Shown here piece after piece: positions 1 through 8,922 of a stretch of 64,000 bases of DNA. Under the pieces are notes generated by a model. The model made no database searches, was not told where the DNA came from, and worked only from the letters and a program-made list of their open reading frames with translations. The stretch is taken from assembly GCA_947630475.1 (NCBI GenBank), contig CANRHR010000006.1:62001-126000 (forward strand). The letters run 5' to 3'. The position numbers and the translations under genes were made by a program. The first letter of the stretch is position 1. Each line of letters starts with the position of its first letter. This DNA is from an uncultured Clostridia bacterium (lineage in GTDB: Bacteria; Bacillota; Clostridia; Lachnospirales; CAG-274).

Positions 1-603
1 GGGCATTATTATATAATCACCCGAATAATTTATAAGGGAATTTTCGCCCAAAATATCAAAGCCTGCATTGCAGAAAGCTGATACAGAATGAAATATTCCG
101 TTTATAAGCGCATCCTTAAAACCATAATCCTTTAAAAAGCCGACCGTCAAAAAAGCTGCGCCTATACTTTCTATAAAAAAAGTTGCCTTAATAACAGTTC
201 TGATAAATGAAACCATACCGCTTATTGTATTTAGGTTAAAAGATTCTTGTATAATTATTCTATCTCTAAGGGTTATCTGTCTGCCTAAAAAAACAAGTAT
301 GCTCATCATTATGCTTACAAATCCAAGCCCTCCAACCTGTATAAGTATAAGTATAACAGCCTTGCCAAAAAACGTCCACTGTGAAGCTGTGCAAAGAGTT
401 GTAAGCCCTGTTACGCATACGGCTGATGTAGCCGTAAAAAGAGCATCGACAAATTTTGGGGATTCTCCGGTTTTGTCGGCAAAGGGCAGCATTAATAAAA
501 CAGCGCCTATAAAAATAACAAAAGCAAAACCCATAACAATTATCTGAGTCGGATTAAACTTATATCTTATTTTTTGAAAAAACATTTTTATCTTTATATT
601 CAT
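1..603 (-). CDS. TrkH/KtrB-type K+ uptake membrane subunit (3' end outside window)
   Basis: This is the N-terminal 201 codons of a potassium-translocating subunit of the TrkH/KtrB family, running off the left edge of the window. The reading frame starts at ATG 603 and has no stop. A basic start is followed by a membrane helix with the FxPTQIIVxGFAxVI pattern. Next come the first pore-loop region (DALFTATSAVCVTGL, near residues 52-66) and a second helix pair ending in the SAFCNAGFD pore motif. Both motifs are typical of K+ selectivity loops. KtrB/TrkH normally works with a cytoplasmic KtrA/TrkA RCK subunit, which is not in view. The ribosome binding site is weak, and an in-frame ATG at 585 is an alternative start. 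TrkH and KtrB cannot be told apart from this fragment. Confidence 0.88.
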   Translation of the reverse strand, partial: MNIKIKMFFQKIRYKFNPTQIIVMGFAFVIFIGAVLLMLPFADKTGESPKFVDALFTATSAVCVTGLTTLCTASQWTFFGKAVILILIQVGGLGFVSIMMSILVFLGRQITLRDRIIIQESFNLNTISGMVSFIRTVIKATFFIESIGAAFLTVGFLKDYGFKDALINGIFHSVSAFCNAGFDILGENSLINYSGDYIIMP

Positions 604-644
604 TTTTTTACACCGGCTTTAATTTTTTATTAATTTTTTTAATT

Positions 645-735
645 TATAACTTCGTTTAATCGAGCGCCCGCCTCTTAGGCGGTGATTACTCACATTGACT
701 GTAAGCTAAGTACGAGTATTGTCGCTTACATTATA
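645..735 (+). repeat. Family A intergenic repeat, copy A1
   Basis: This lies in the 273-base gap between the divergent trkH and aroC genes. It contains the perfect hairpin CCGCCT-CTT-AGGCGG (668-682) followed by a TACGAGTAT-type tail like the other family A copies near 2.0, 10.5, 35.0, 41.4, 50.6, 51.8 and 62.4 kb. The rest of the gap is AT-rich and must hold the two divergent promoters, but no clear -35/-10 pair stands out. Confidence 0.6.
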
Positions 736-876
736 TCACAAACAACTATCATAAAAAATATATTTTGCAAAAATGTTTTATGAAAGTTGTAATGGGGTTA
801 AAAAAATGATAAAATAAAATTACTTATTTTTTTACATAAAATAATATGGCAGTCTTAAACAAGAAAGGAGCTAAAT

Positions 877-1983
877 ATGTCAGGCTCAGTATTTGGAAAT
901 ATATTTAAAATCTCAACCTGGGGCGAATCCCACGGAAAAGCTCTTGGAGTTATAATAGACGGATGCCCTGCCGGAATAGAAATCTCTGAGGATTATATAC
1001 AAAAAGATCTTGACAGAAGAAAACCCGGACAAAACAAATACTCGACCCAAAGAAAAGAAGCCGACAGAGTTGAAATAATGTCAGGAGTTTTTGAAGGAAA
1101 AACTACGGGAACTCCTATTTCTCTCATTATTATGAATACCGATCAGCGCTCTAAGGATTACTCCGAAATCTCAAATATATTTAGGCCCGGTCATGCCGAT
1201 TATGGCTATGAGTCAAAATATGGATTCAGAGATTACAGGGGCGGAGGACGATCTTCCGGAAGAGAAACAGCGGCAAGGGTAGCGGCAGGCGCCGTTGCAA
1301 AAAAGCTTCTGTCAATTCTCGGCATAAGCATAACAGCCTATACGCTTTCTATCGGAAGCATTGTAATAGATAAAGCAAATTTTGATAAAAACGAAATTTT
1401 TGAAAATCCATTTGCCATGCCCGATATGGCGGCGGCAAACAAAGCCGCTCTTCTTTTGGACAGGGCTGTAAAAAATCAGGATTCGGCAGGCGGTATAGTC
1501 CAATGCGAAGTATCCGGCATAAAACCCGGAATAGGAGAGCCTGTTTTTGACAAGCTTGACGCCTGCCTTGCCAAAGCAATATTATCTATAGGCGCAACAA
1601 AGGGTATAGAATTTGGGCTTGGCTTTGATGCATCAAGGGTAAGCGGCTCCTTTAACAATGATGAGTTTTTTATGAGCGGCGAAAAAATTGTTAAATACAC
1701 AAACAATTCGGGCGGTATACTGGGCGGTATATCGGACGGCGCTCCTATTGTTTTCAGAACCGCATTCAAGCCTACGCCCTCTATTGCTCAAAAACAAAAA
1801 ACCGTAACCTCAGACGGCAGAAACACCTCTGTTGAGATTAAAGGCCGCCATGATCCTATAGTTGTGGCAAGGGGCGTTATTGTGGTTGAAGCCATGACTG
1901 CCATAACGCTTGCGGATCTCATTCTTCTTAATATGTGTTCAAAAATGGAAAATGTTAAAAAATTTTATGATTCAATTCAATGA
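877..1983 (+). CDS. aroC: Chorismate synthase
   Basis: AroC converts 5-enolpyruvylshikimate-3-phosphate to chorismate with reduced FMN, the last step of the common aromatic pathway in the cytoplasm. The 368-residue product has the usual length. It shows the family signatures: GESHG at residues 16-20, the FRPGHADY block, the GGGRSSGRETAARVA block, and GGISDGAPIVFR and GRHDPIVVARG towards the C-terminus. A good ribosome binding site (GAAAGGAG, six bases before ATG) supports the start. The gene stands alone between two copies of family A. No other shikimate-pathway gene is in the window, although an orphan TrpD-like gene lies near 52 kb. Confidence 0.97.
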   Translation: MSGSVFGNIFKISTWGESHGKALGVIIDGCPAGIEISEDYIQKDLDRRKPGQNKYSTQRKEADRVEIMSGVFEGKTTGTPISLIIMNTDQRSKDYSEISNIFRPGHADYGYESKYGFRDYRGGGRSSGRETAARVAAGAVAKKLLSILGISITAYTLSIGSIVIDKANFDKNEIFENPFAMPDMAAANKAALLLDRAVKNQDSAGGIVQCEVSGIKPGIGEPVFDKLDACLAKAILSIGATKGIEFGLGFDASRVSGSFNNDEFFMSGEKIVKYTNNSGGILGGISDGAPIVFRTAFKPTPSIAQKQKTVTSDGRNTSVEIKGRHDPIVVARGVIVVEAMTAITLADLILLNMCSKMENVKKFYDSIQ

Positions 1984-1989
1984 TATTTC

Positions 1990-2047
1990 TGTCCAGTTTA
2001 CGCTTCGTACTCATAACCAACGGCTAAAAGGCGGTGCTTGCTTGTCG
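1990..2047 (-). repeat. Family A intergenic repeat, copy A2
   Basis: Between aroC and lysA. Read on the minus strand it has the family order: CAAGCA end, CCGCC-TTTTA-GCCG hairpin (imperfect), GTTGGTTATGAGTACG, then GCGTAAAC. It is more diverged than the copies at 10.5 and 35 kb. Confidence 0.5.
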
Positions 2048-2143
2048 ATCAAATAATACAAATTATTTTGCTTATATTGCAAAAATAAATTATTTTTGTT
2101 ATCCTAATATAAAGTCAGAATAACTATACAGAGGAGATATAAT

Positions 2144-3409
2144 ATGCAAAAGCTTAATTCCAAAGTAACAGATGAATTAAATTTTTTTGAGGGAAATGAC
2201 CCTTATAAACTTGCCGAAGAATTTGGAACGCCTCTTTATGTTTACAACGAAAGAATTTTAAGACAAAGATGCAGAGAAATGAAAAATCTTGTTTCATACG
2301 AAAATTTTTCGGTAAACTATTCCGCAAAAGCAAACAGCAATCTTGCTTTTCTTGAAATTGTAAACGAAGAAGGTCTTAATGTTGACGCAATGTCACCCGG
2401 AGAAATTTATACAGAGCTTAAAGCAGGCTTTAAACCGGAGCAGATTTTTTACATAAGCAACAATGTTTCCGAAGAAGAAATGCGCTTTGCCATTGACAGA
2501 GATATTTTAATGAGCGTTGATTCTCTCGCCCAGCTTGAACAATACGGAAAGCTTAACCCCGGCGGAAAAATTGCCGCACGCTTCAACGGCGGAATAGGCG
2601 CAGGCCATCACGAAAAGGTTATAACTGCCGGCAAAAAGACAAAATTTGCCATAAACCCCGAGTATATACCTGAGTTTAAAGCCATAATAAAAAAATATAA
2701 TCTTGATCTTGTCGGCATAAATCAGCACATAGGCTCTCTTTTTATGGATGGCGAAAAATACATAGAAGGCGTTAAGGCTATACTTAATATAGCAAAACAA
2801 TTTGAAAACATTAAATTTGTAGACCTCGGCGGAGGATTCGGCATACCTTACGAAAAGCAGGCGTCTCAGCCAAGGCTTGATCTTAAATCTCTCTCAGCTA
2901 TGCTTGATGAAGTTTTTGAAAGCTTTGCCAATGAATACGGAGAAAGAATAACCTTTAAAATAGAACCTGGAAGATACATATCAGCCGAATGTGGATTGAT
3001 TTTAGGGAAGATTACCGCCGTTAAATACAACGCAAGCCATAAATTTGCCGGAACAGATATAGGATTTAACGTTCTGCAAAGACCTATTATGTATGATTCT
3101 CATCATGATATCGAGATTTACAGACAATCAGATTTTAAATCCGATAAGCAGGAAGAAATCACCGTTGTTGGAAATATATGTGAAAGCGGCGATATCTTGG
3201 CAAAAGACAGAGTTTTGCCGGAGATTGTTACGGGTGACATGATAGCTGTTTTGGATGCTGGAGCTTACGGATATTCAATGTGTTCAAACTATAACAACAG
3301 ACTTAGGCCCGCAGAAGTGCTTATAAGAGAAAACGGCAGTGCCATACTCATTCGCAAAAGAGATTGTCTTGAAGATTTAGTAAGTCATTTTATTTCTATC
3401 AAAGCTTAA
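2144..3409 (+). CDS. lysA: Diaminopimelate decarboxylase
   Basis: LysA is a PLP enzyme that decarboxylates meso-diaminopimelate to L-lysine. The 421-residue product begins with the alanine-racemase-like TIM barrel. The probable PLP lysine is K62 in YSAKAN. The INQHIGSLF block and the glycine-rich phosphate-binding loop LGGGFGIPY follow, then EPGRYI. The C-terminal domain has the active-site cysteine in NICESGD and the GAYGYSM substrate-binding block. A GAGGAG ribosome binding site sits seven bases before ATG 2144. It is transcribed alone, with a hairpin just downstream. The FFEGNDPYKLAEEFGTPLYVY-type N-terminus matches DapDC rather than the related arginine or carboxynorspermidine decarboxylases. 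Confidence 0.95.
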   Translation: MQKLNSKVTDELNFFEGNDPYKLAEEFGTPLYVYNERILRQRCREMKNLVSYENFSVNYSAKANSNLAFLEIVNEEGLNVDAMSPGEIYTELKAGFKPEQIFYISNNVSEEEMRFAIDRDILMSVDSLAQLEQYGKLNPGGKIAARFNGGIGAGHHEKVITAGKKTKFAINPEYIPEFKAIIKKYNLDLVGINQHIGSLFMDGEKYIEGVKAILNIAKQFENIKFVDLGGGFGIPYEKQASQPRLDLKSLSAMLDEVFESFANEYGERITFKIEPGRYISAECGLILGKITAVKYNASHKFAGTDIGFNVLQRPIMYDSHHDIEIYRQSDFKSDKQEEITVVGNICESGDILAKDRVLPEIVTGDMIAVLDAGAYGYSMCSNYNNRLRPAEVLIRENGSAILIRKRDCLEDLVSHFISIKA

Positions 3410-3428
3410 ATTTATAAAAAACATTAAT

Positions 3429-3464
3429 AAAAGCCGCAGGCGGATATCGCATTTTGTGGCTTTT
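3429..3464 (+). terminator. Hairpin after lysA, possible terminator
   Basis: A 10-bp stem (AAAAGCCGCA with TGTGGCTTTT, one G-U pair) has its 3' arm ending in TTTT. The T-run is short, so termination may be partial. A second small hairpin (CCGA/TCGG) lies between it and thiD. No TPP riboswitch core is visible in this gap. Confidence 0.45.
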
Positions 3465-3538
3465 GTTAACCCGACTAAAAATCGGCGCTAAGTAATTAAG
3501 CCGTTACGGAATAAACGAATATAAGGAGATTATTTAAA

Positions 3539-4348
3539 ATGATTAAAAAAGCCCTTTGCATAGCCGGCTCGGACTGCAGCGGAGGCGCCGGAATACAGGC
3601 TGATTTAAAAACTTTTTCGGCGCATGGTGTTTTTGGCATGAGCGTTATAATTTCTGTTGTTGCCGAAAATACGAAAGGGGTTATCGGCATAGAAAATATC
3701 AGCCCCGATATGATAAAAAAACAAATCGAAGCTGTTTTTGACGATATAGGAGCCGATGCCGTAAAAATAGGAATGTTGGCTGATAAGGAGCATATGCTTG
3801 CCGTATGTGAAAGCTTAAAGAAATACAAACCCCAAAATATTGTTATAGATCCGGTTATGTATGCAAAAGACTCAAGCCCTCTTATGGATCCAAATTCCGC
3901 AGATTTCTTTATAGATGAAATTCTTCCGCTTGCGGATGTAATAACGCCAAATATTCCGGAAGCCCAAAGGCTTTCGGACATTAAAATTTCAGATATAAAC
4001 GATATGAAGAAAGCCGCAGATATAATTCATTCTATGGGGGCGAAAGCTGTTCTTGTAAAAGGCGGTCACTCAAACGATGATAACTGCGCCGATATTTTAT
4101 TTGACGGAAAAGATTTTCACAGCTATTCAGCCGAAAGAATTTTTACCAAAAACACTCATGGAACAGGCTGCACGCTTTCCTCTGCGATAGCCGCAAATCT
4201 GGCGTTGGGAAAGAATATATCTCAGGCTGTTTTAAAAAGCAAAATATATATAACAAACGCCATTAAAAATTCTCCGGCAATAGGAACCGGTTACGGGCCT
4301 TTGGATCATTTTTACAATTTTCGAAAATCTATGGGAGATCTTAAATGA
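3539..4348 (+). CDS. thiD: Hydroxymethylpyrimidine/phosphomethylpyrimidine kinase
   Basis: ThiD phosphorylates HMP and HMP-P to HMP-PP, the pyrimidine half of thiamine. The 269-residue ribokinase-fold protein begins with the [18 protein letters not shown] signature (residues 8-25). It contains [14 protein letters not shown] and ends with the anion-hole/catalytic motif [14 protein letters not shown]. An AAGGAG site precedes the ATG. It is the first gene of a tightly coupled trio: its stop overlaps the thiE start (ATGA, four bases). The phenylalanine/histidine-type N-terminal variants of bifunctional ThiDE fusions are absent; here thiD and thiE are separate genes. Confidence 0.95.
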   Translation: MIKKALCIAGSDCSGGAGIQADLKTFSAHGVFGMSVIISVVAENTKGVIGIENISPDMIKKQIEAVFDDIGADAVKIGMLADKEHMLAVCESLKKYKPQNIVIDPVMYAKDSSPLMDPNSADFFIDEILPLADVITPNIPEAQRLSDIKISDINDMKKAADIIHSMGAKAVLVKGGHSNDDNCADILFDGKDFHSYSAERIFTKNTHGTGCTLSSAIAANLALGKNISQAVLKSKIYITNAIKNSPAIGTGYGPLDHFYNFRKSMGDLK

Positions 4349-4989
4349 AAAATAAAATCGATTACAGCTTATATGTTATAACAGACAGACAGCTTATGAC
4401 AAGCGAAAGCATAGAACAAAGCATTGAAGATGCCATACTGGGCGGAGCCGGCATAATTCAGATCAGAGAAAAAAATATAACCTCAAAAGAATTTTATCTG
4501 ACGGCAAAAAATGCAAAAGCTATATGCTCAAGGCTTGGCGCAGCGCTTATAATAAATGACAGAATAGATATTGCCCTTGCCTGCGATGCCGACGGAGTTC
4601 ATTTAGGGCAAAAGGATATTCCTGTGGATACAGCAAGGCGCATAATGGGTAAAAATGCCATTATCGGCGCATCGGCCGCCACCGTGAAAGAAGCTGTTCA
4701 AGCGCAGAGGCTTGGCGCAGATTATCTTGGGGTTGGCGCCATATTTACAACAGAAACAAAAAAAGACACCCGCAGTGTTTCAAAAGAGCTTCTTAAGGAT
4801 ATATGCTCAGCCGTAAGTATTCCCGTTGTCGCAATAGGCGGCATAAACAAAGAAAGAGCATATATTCTTGAGGGCAGCGGAGTTAAAGGCGCCGCCGTTG
4901 TTTCCGCCGTTGTGGCGCAAAACGACATTAAAGCGGCTGCAAAAGAAATGAAAGCTGAAATATTAAAATATATCGGAGAGAGCTTATGA
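4345..4989 (+). CDS. thiE: Thiamine-phosphate synthase
   Basis: ThiE joins HMP-PP with hydroxyethylthiazole phosphate to give thiamine phosphate. The 214-residue TIM barrel has the expected motifs in order: YVITDR near the N-terminus, GGAGIIQIREKN (pyrophosphate-binding region), IINDR, DGVHLGQKD, IGASAAT, DYLGVGAIFTTETK and VAIGGI. It overlaps thiD by four bases and the following HAD gene by four bases, so the three are translationally coupled. No thiM, thiC or thiG is present in the window, so the operon supports pyrimidine salvage and the joining step only. Confidence 0.95.
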   Translation: MKNKIDYSLYVITDRQLMTSESIEQSIEDAILGGAGIIQIREKNITSKEFYLTAKNAKAICSRLGAALIINDRIDIALACDADGVHLGQKDIPVDTARRIMGKNAIIGASAATVKEAVQAQRLGADYLGVGAIFTTETKKDTRSVSKELLKDICSAVSIPVVAIGGINKERAYILEGSGVKGAAVVSAVVAQNDIKAAAKEMKAEILKYIGESL

Positions 4990-5624
4990 ATTATAAAGCT
5001 GTTATTTTTGATCTTGACGGAACAATTATAGACTCTGCCTATGTTTGGAAAAAGGTAGACATCGATTTTTTTAAAAAACTTAATATGCCCGTCCCAAAGG
5101 ACTACACAAAAAAAATAAGCGCCTTAAGCTTTGAACAGGCAGCTGTATTTACAAAAGACGAATATGGTCTTGCTCAAAGCATAGAGCAGATAAAAAATGA
5201 ATGGTTTGATATGGCTGCATTTGAATATGCAAATAACGTAAAGCTTAAAAAAGGGGTTTATAATTATATAATCAAGCTTAAAAAATCGGGAGTAAAAATC
5301 GCCCTTGCCACGGCATCTCCGCCCACGCTGTATATACCGGCTCTTAAAAACAACAAAATATATGATTATTTTGATGCTTTTACCTGCTGTGATGAAGTAA
5401 AAAAAAGCAAGGCTTTTGGTGATATATATATTATATGCGCCAAAAAGCTGGGCGTTAAAACAAATCAATGCATTGTTTTTGAAGATGTTTTAAAAGCTGT
5501 AAAAAGCGCAAAATCAGCAGGAATGGATGTATGCGCCGTATATGACAAGCAAAGCGAAGCAGATAAGGCTGAGATTATGCGTATTGCCGATAATTATATT
5601 TACAGCTTTGACGAAATGCTTTGA
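4986..5624 (+). CDS. HAD-superfamily phosphatase in the thiamine operon
   Basis: A 212-residue HAD hydrolase of the beta-phosphoglucomutase/phosphatase-like subfamily. Motif I is FDLDGTIIDS (residues 8-17), with the Asp nucleophile and the Asp+2 acid/base. An alpha-helical cap follows. Motif II is the Thr/Ser of ALATASP, motif III the Lys of KKSKAFGD, and motif IV is FEDV. Its start overlaps the thiE stop (ATGA), so it belongs to the thi operon. By position it may dephosphorylate a thiamine intermediate such as thiamine phosphate or HMP phosphate, or remove toxic pyrimidine phosphates. That role is inferred from context only, because HAD sequence alone does not fix the substrate. Confidence 0.8.
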   Translation: MNYKAVIFDLDGTIIDSAYVWKKVDIDFFKKLNMPVPKDYTKKISALSFEQAAVFTKDEYGLAQSIEQIKNEWFDMAAFEYANNVKLKKGVYNYIIKLKKSGVKIALATASPPTLYIPALKNNKIYDYFDAFTCCDEVKKSKAFGDIYIICAKKLGVKTNQCIVFEDVLKAVKSAKSAGMDVCAVYDKQSEADKAEIMRIADNYIYSFDEML

Positions 5625-5728
5625 TTTTGGGTTTTTATGCTTAACAGCTAAATTTGCCCTCCTCCTAAAATGTGAGGGATTTACTTATTGATTAAGCAAT
5701 CAATTTAAATACAAGGTGGTTTTTTATT

Positions 5729-7324
5729 ATGACATTTCCTATTATTATAGCGTCAGCCGTTATTATTTGCTGTGTTATGGCAAATCGTTTTTCAACAAAA
5801 ATGGGTATGCCCGCCTTAATTTTATTTATGGCTCTCGGTATGATATTCGGTTCCGACGGCATATTTAAAATACCGTTTGATAATTTTAATCTGGCACAAT
5901 GGATATGTAATATTTCTCTTTTATTTATTATGTTCTATGGCGGATTCTGCACAAAATGGTCTACGGCAAAGCCTGTTGCGTTAAGGGCAGCCGTACTTTC
6001 CACATTCGGCGTTGTTATAACCGCTCTGTTAACGGCGGTATTCTGTTTTTTTGTGTTAAAATTTACATTTATAGGAAGTCTTCTTGCCGGAGCGGTAATA
6101 AGCTCAACAGATGCAGCGTCCGTATTTTCTATACTTCGTTCAAAAAAGCTTAACTTAAAATACGGAACAGCTTCTCTTTTGGAAATCGAAAGCGGAAGCA
6201 ACGACCCCGTTTCATTTATGCTTACAACAATCGGTTTATCTCTTATAAACACAAGCGGTGAAAAAAATATATTGTTTATGATATTCAGCCAAATAATTTT
6301 CGGTATCTCTTCAGGTATAGTTGTCGCCGCATTCGGAAATTACTTTTTATGCAAAAAAAAGCTTATTCCAAGCGGAATGGAAAACATATTTATGATAGGG
6401 CTGGCGCTTTTGGGTTACGGTGCGGCTGATTTAATAGGCGGAAACGGCTACTTAAGCGTATATCTTATGGGAATAATCTTAGGAAACTGCAGAATTAAAA
6501 ATAAAAAAGATCTTGTCCTCTTTTTTGACGGAATAACAGGCTTAGCGCAAATTATTCTTTTCTTCCTGCTTGGTCTTCTTGCCTTTCCTTCAAGGCTCCC
6601 GCAAGTTTTGCCTGCGGCTATAGCTATTGCGCTTTTTCTTCTTTTTGTGGCAAGGCCTGCCGCTATATTTCTGCTGCTTAAGCCGTTTAAGGCAACAAAC
6701 AGCCAATGCCTTTTAATATCTTGGGCAGGGCTTAGGGGTGCGGCTTCAATTGTTTTTGCAATATCGGTTATATCCGGAGGCGGAATACAAAGTGTTCATT
6801 ATGATATATTCCATATTGTTTTTATGATTTCACTTTTGTCAGTTGCCTTTCAAGGCTCTCTTCTTCCTCTTGTTGCAAAAAAGCTGGATATGGTTGATGA
6901 AGAAAGCGACGTAAGAAAAACATTTAACGACTATCAGGAGGAATCCGCTATCACATTGATGAGAATATTTGTGCCAAAAGGGCATAACTGGGCAAACAGA
7001 CCTATTAAAGATGTAAGCCTTCCGACAGATTCTCTTGCAATTATGATAAAAAGAGCAGGTGAAACCGTAATCCCAAACGGCGATACAATTATTCTCGAGG
7101 GCGACAGCGTTATACTGAGCGTACCAAGCTATGACGCTTCGGGTGAAGCAAACTTAGATGAAATAAAAATAGATAAAAACCATGAATGGTGTGAAAAAAA
7201 GATTGCCGATTTGGATATACCCGAAAATACTCTTATAGTTATGGTAAGAAGAGGAGATGAAACTATCATACCAAGAGGAAAAACCGTTATACATAAAGAT
7301 GATGTAGTTATAACCTATCAATAA
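5729..7324 (+). CDS. K+/H+ (or Na+/H+) antiporter, NhaP2/CvrA type with two TrkA-C domains
   Basis: A 531-residue CPA1-family antiporter. Residues 1-385 form about twelve membrane helices. The conserved transport-site motifs STDAASVF (near 125) and LEIESGSNDP (near 150) match the CvrA/NhaP2 pattern of TDAA and SGSNDP. The cytoplasmic tail holds two TrkA-C-like (RCK-C) domains, near residues 395-465 and 470-531, each with the pattern of a hydrophobic strand, a RxGExxIPxG turn and a G/D-rich strand. Such domains often bind a nucleotide or c-di-AMP. Export of K+ would complement the K+ uptake gene at the left edge. The ion specificity is not determined by sequence. Confidence 0.88.
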   Translation: MTFPIIIASAVIICCVMANRFSTKMGMPALILFMALGMIFGSDGIFKIPFDNFNLAQWICNISLLFIMFYGGFCTKWSTAKPVALRAAVLSTFGVVITALLTAVFCFFVLKFTFIGSLLAGAVISSTDAASVFSILRSKKLNLKYGTASLLEIESGSNDPVSFMLTTIGLSLINTSGEKNILFMIFSQIIFGISSGIVVAAFGNYFLCKKKLIPSGMENIFMIGLALLGYGAADLIGGNGYLSVYLMGIILGNCRIKNKKDLVLFFDGITGLAQIILFFLLGLLAFPSRLPQVLPAAIAIALFLLFVARPAAIFLLLKPFKATNSQCLLISWAGLRGAASIVFAISVISGGGIQSVHYDIFHIVFMISLLSVAFQGSLLPLVAKKLDMVDEESDVRKTFNDYQEESAITLMRIFVPKGHNWANRPIKDVSLPTDSLAIMIKRAGETVIPNGDTIILEGDSVILSVPSYDASGEANLDEIKIDKNHEWCEKKIADLDIPENTLIVMVRRGDETIIPRGKTVIHKDDVVITYQ

Positions 7325-7341
7325 AAAAGGAGTTGTTAGCT

Positions 7342-7977
7342 ATGACACCCAAGCAAAAATATAACGAAATAACCGCAAACAGAGTTATACAAGCCTTTAA
7401 GAAAAGAAATATCGAAGGCTATTACTGCGCTGATAAAGCCGAGGCTTTAAAAAAGGCTCTCGAGATTATTCCCGAGGGAAGCTCCGTAACATGGGGAGGC
7501 TCTCAGTCTATCGCTGAAATAGGACTTTGCGACAGCCTTAAAAACGGAAAATACGAGCTTTATGACAGGGCTCAAGCCAAAGACAGCGCTCAGCTTGATG
7601 AAATTTACAGAAAAGCTTTTTCATGCAATTTTTATATATCAAGCTCCAATGCCGTTACATTAGACGGAAAGCTCGTAAACATAGACGGAATAGGCAACAG
7701 AGTTTCCGCAATAATATTCGGCCCCGACAATGTTCTTTTAATAGTAGGAATAAACAAAGTATGCGATGACGAAGCCGACGCCCTAAAAAGAGTAAAAAAC
7801 AAAGCCGCTGTTATGAACGCTTACAGGCTAAATTTAAATACGCCATGTTCAAAAACAGGCTCTTGTGTTGACTGCTTAAGTGATGAATGTATTTGCAGCG
7901 CCATCGTTGTAACAAGAAGAGCAAGCCGACCGGGAAGAATAAAAGTAATCATTGTGGGCGAAGAGCTTGGCTATTAA
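7342..7977 (+). CDS. LUD-domain protein (LutC/YkgG-like)
   Basis: The 211-residue product belongs to the LUD (DUF162) family, which includes LutC and LutB of lactate utilisation. It has the conserved GSSVTWGGSQSIAEIGL region and a C-terminal cysteine cluster (C-x5-C-x2-C-x4-C-x-C, near residues 172-186). The start is placed at ATG 7342 rather than the in-frame TTG at 7333, because AAGGAG at 7327-7332 is nine bases from the ATG and directly abuts the TTG. Free-standing members without lutA/lutB partners are common in anaerobic Clostridia and have no defined role. Here no lactate gene is nearby. The antiporter stop is 17 bases upstream, so the two may be cotranscribed. Confidence 0.82.
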   Translation: MTPKQKYNEITANRVIQAFKKRNIEGYYCADKAEALKKALEIIPEGSSVTWGGSQSIAEIGLCDSLKNGKYELYDRAQAKDSAQLDEIYRKAFSCNFYISSSNAVTLDGKLVNIDGIGNRVSAIIFGPDNVLLIVGINKVCDDEADALKRVKNKAAVMNAYRLNLNTPCSKTGSCVDCLSDECICSAIVVTRRASRPGRIKVIIVGEELGY

Positions 7978-7987
7978 CAACTAATAT

Positions 7988-8166
7988 CGAAAAAGTCCCT
8001 ACGGGACTTTTTCGAGAAAAAACAGATGTATAAACAGCTCATTCCATCGGAATTAAAAATCCCTTGAAACTCGCTGTTTTCCTCGGCGGAAGTGAATTCC
8101 GCCTGCGGATTATAAGTTTGTGACGCTTTAAGTTACTTATTCAAAGCAGGGCTTTTAACAGTCTGA
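7988..8166 (+). repeat. Family B structured MITE-like element, copy B1
   Basis: This fills the gap between the convergent LUD and amidohydrolase genes. It starts with a bidirectional terminator-like hairpin (7988-8014; AAAAAGTCCC/GGGACTTTTT). Next come the hairpin AAACAGC/GCTGTTT enclosing GGAATT/AATCCC, then GGCGGAA/TTCCGCC, a conserved tail containing GACGCTTTAAGTTACTT, and the end ACAGTCTG. It is almost identical to the copy at 35.1 kb. It is followed at once by another hairpin (AAATTTCC/GGAAATTT plus TATTT, 8166-8190) that looks like the original terminator of this gene pair. Confidence 0.75.
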
Positions 8167-8193
8167 AATTTCCCCAAACGGAGGAAATTTTAT

Positions 8194-8919
8194 TTAAAGC
8201 TTCATCAATGCCGCAGCATTATTATAAAAAATATCCTCTAATTTTTTTTCATCAAGCCCACAGGTTAATACCTTTTGAATCTCTACGCTCGGGTGATGAA
8301 AAGGCATATCCGTTCCAAACATAATTTTTTTGCTTCCGACAGTTTCGTATGCTTCTTTTATTTTGGACGGCATAGGCATACCGCTCATCTCAAGGTAAAT
8401 ATTATCATATTTTTTCGCCATTTTTAATGCCGCATCTATATAAACTCCATGGCCATGCCCCATATGTATCATAACTACCTTAACATTTGGGAATCTTTCA
8501 GCCAGCATAGCTATGCTCCATGGAAGAGAATAAGGCGGATGCCCGCTATGTATAAAAACAGGAATATCTTTTTTTTCCGCTTCATTCATAATTGGATCTA
8601 AAATTTCAGAATCGGCTACATAGGCATGCTTAAGCGGATTAAGCTTTATTCCCAAAAAGCCATAGTCAATATAACGCTTAAGCTGCTCAACAGCCTTTTC
8701 GCCGTCAAACGGTGAAAGATATACCAAAGGAAGCACCCTATCAGTATATTTTTTGTATGCATCCAAAACCTCGTCATTTGTTTCCGGCCCCGAAGAGCAT
8801 AAAACAGTTTTTTCTATTTCATATTCATCCATTTTATTTATTAAAGACCCAATATCCGTTTCAACCCCTGCCCAGCCGCCAAAGCTGCCGATATGTGAAT
8901 GAGCATCTATTTTTTTCAT
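8194..8919 (-). CDS. Amidohydrolase-family metal-dependent hydrolase
   Basis: A 241-residue amidohydrolase-2 (COG2159-like) TIM-barrel enzyme, short for the family. The metal ligands expected for the fold are visible: HSH at residues 7-9, a Lys in LGIKLNPLKH, His in IHSGHPP and HMGHGH, and the C-terminal Asp in MFGTDMPFHHP. The substrate is unknown; relatives include decarboxylases and hydrolases of ring or lactone compounds. It starts three bases after the stop of the ECF S component and is surely in the same transcript. This suggests, without proof, that it acts on the imported ligand or a product of it. Confidence 0.8.
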   Translation of the reverse strand: MKKIDAHSHIGSFGGWAGVETDIGSLINKMDEYEIEKTVLCSSGPETNDEVLDAYKKYTDRVLPLVYLSPFDGEKAVEQLKRYIDYGFLGIKLNPLKHAYVADSEILDPIMNEAEKKDIPVFIHSGHPPYSLPWSIAMLAERFPNVKVVMIHMGHGHGVYIDAALKMAKKYDNIYLEMSGMPMPSKIKEAYETVGSKKIMFGTDMPFHHPSVEIQKVLTCGLDEKKLEDIFYNNAAALMKL

Positions 8920-8922
8920 TCC

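Noticed and set aside
299-547. 82-codon plus-strand frame near the left edge
   Set aside because: Antisense to the trkH/ktrB pore region, which has clear family motifs in the other strand.
3410-3538. TPP riboswitch upstream of thiD
   Set aside because: No CUGAGA and ACCUGA-type core pairs in the 129-base gap; only two simple hairpins.
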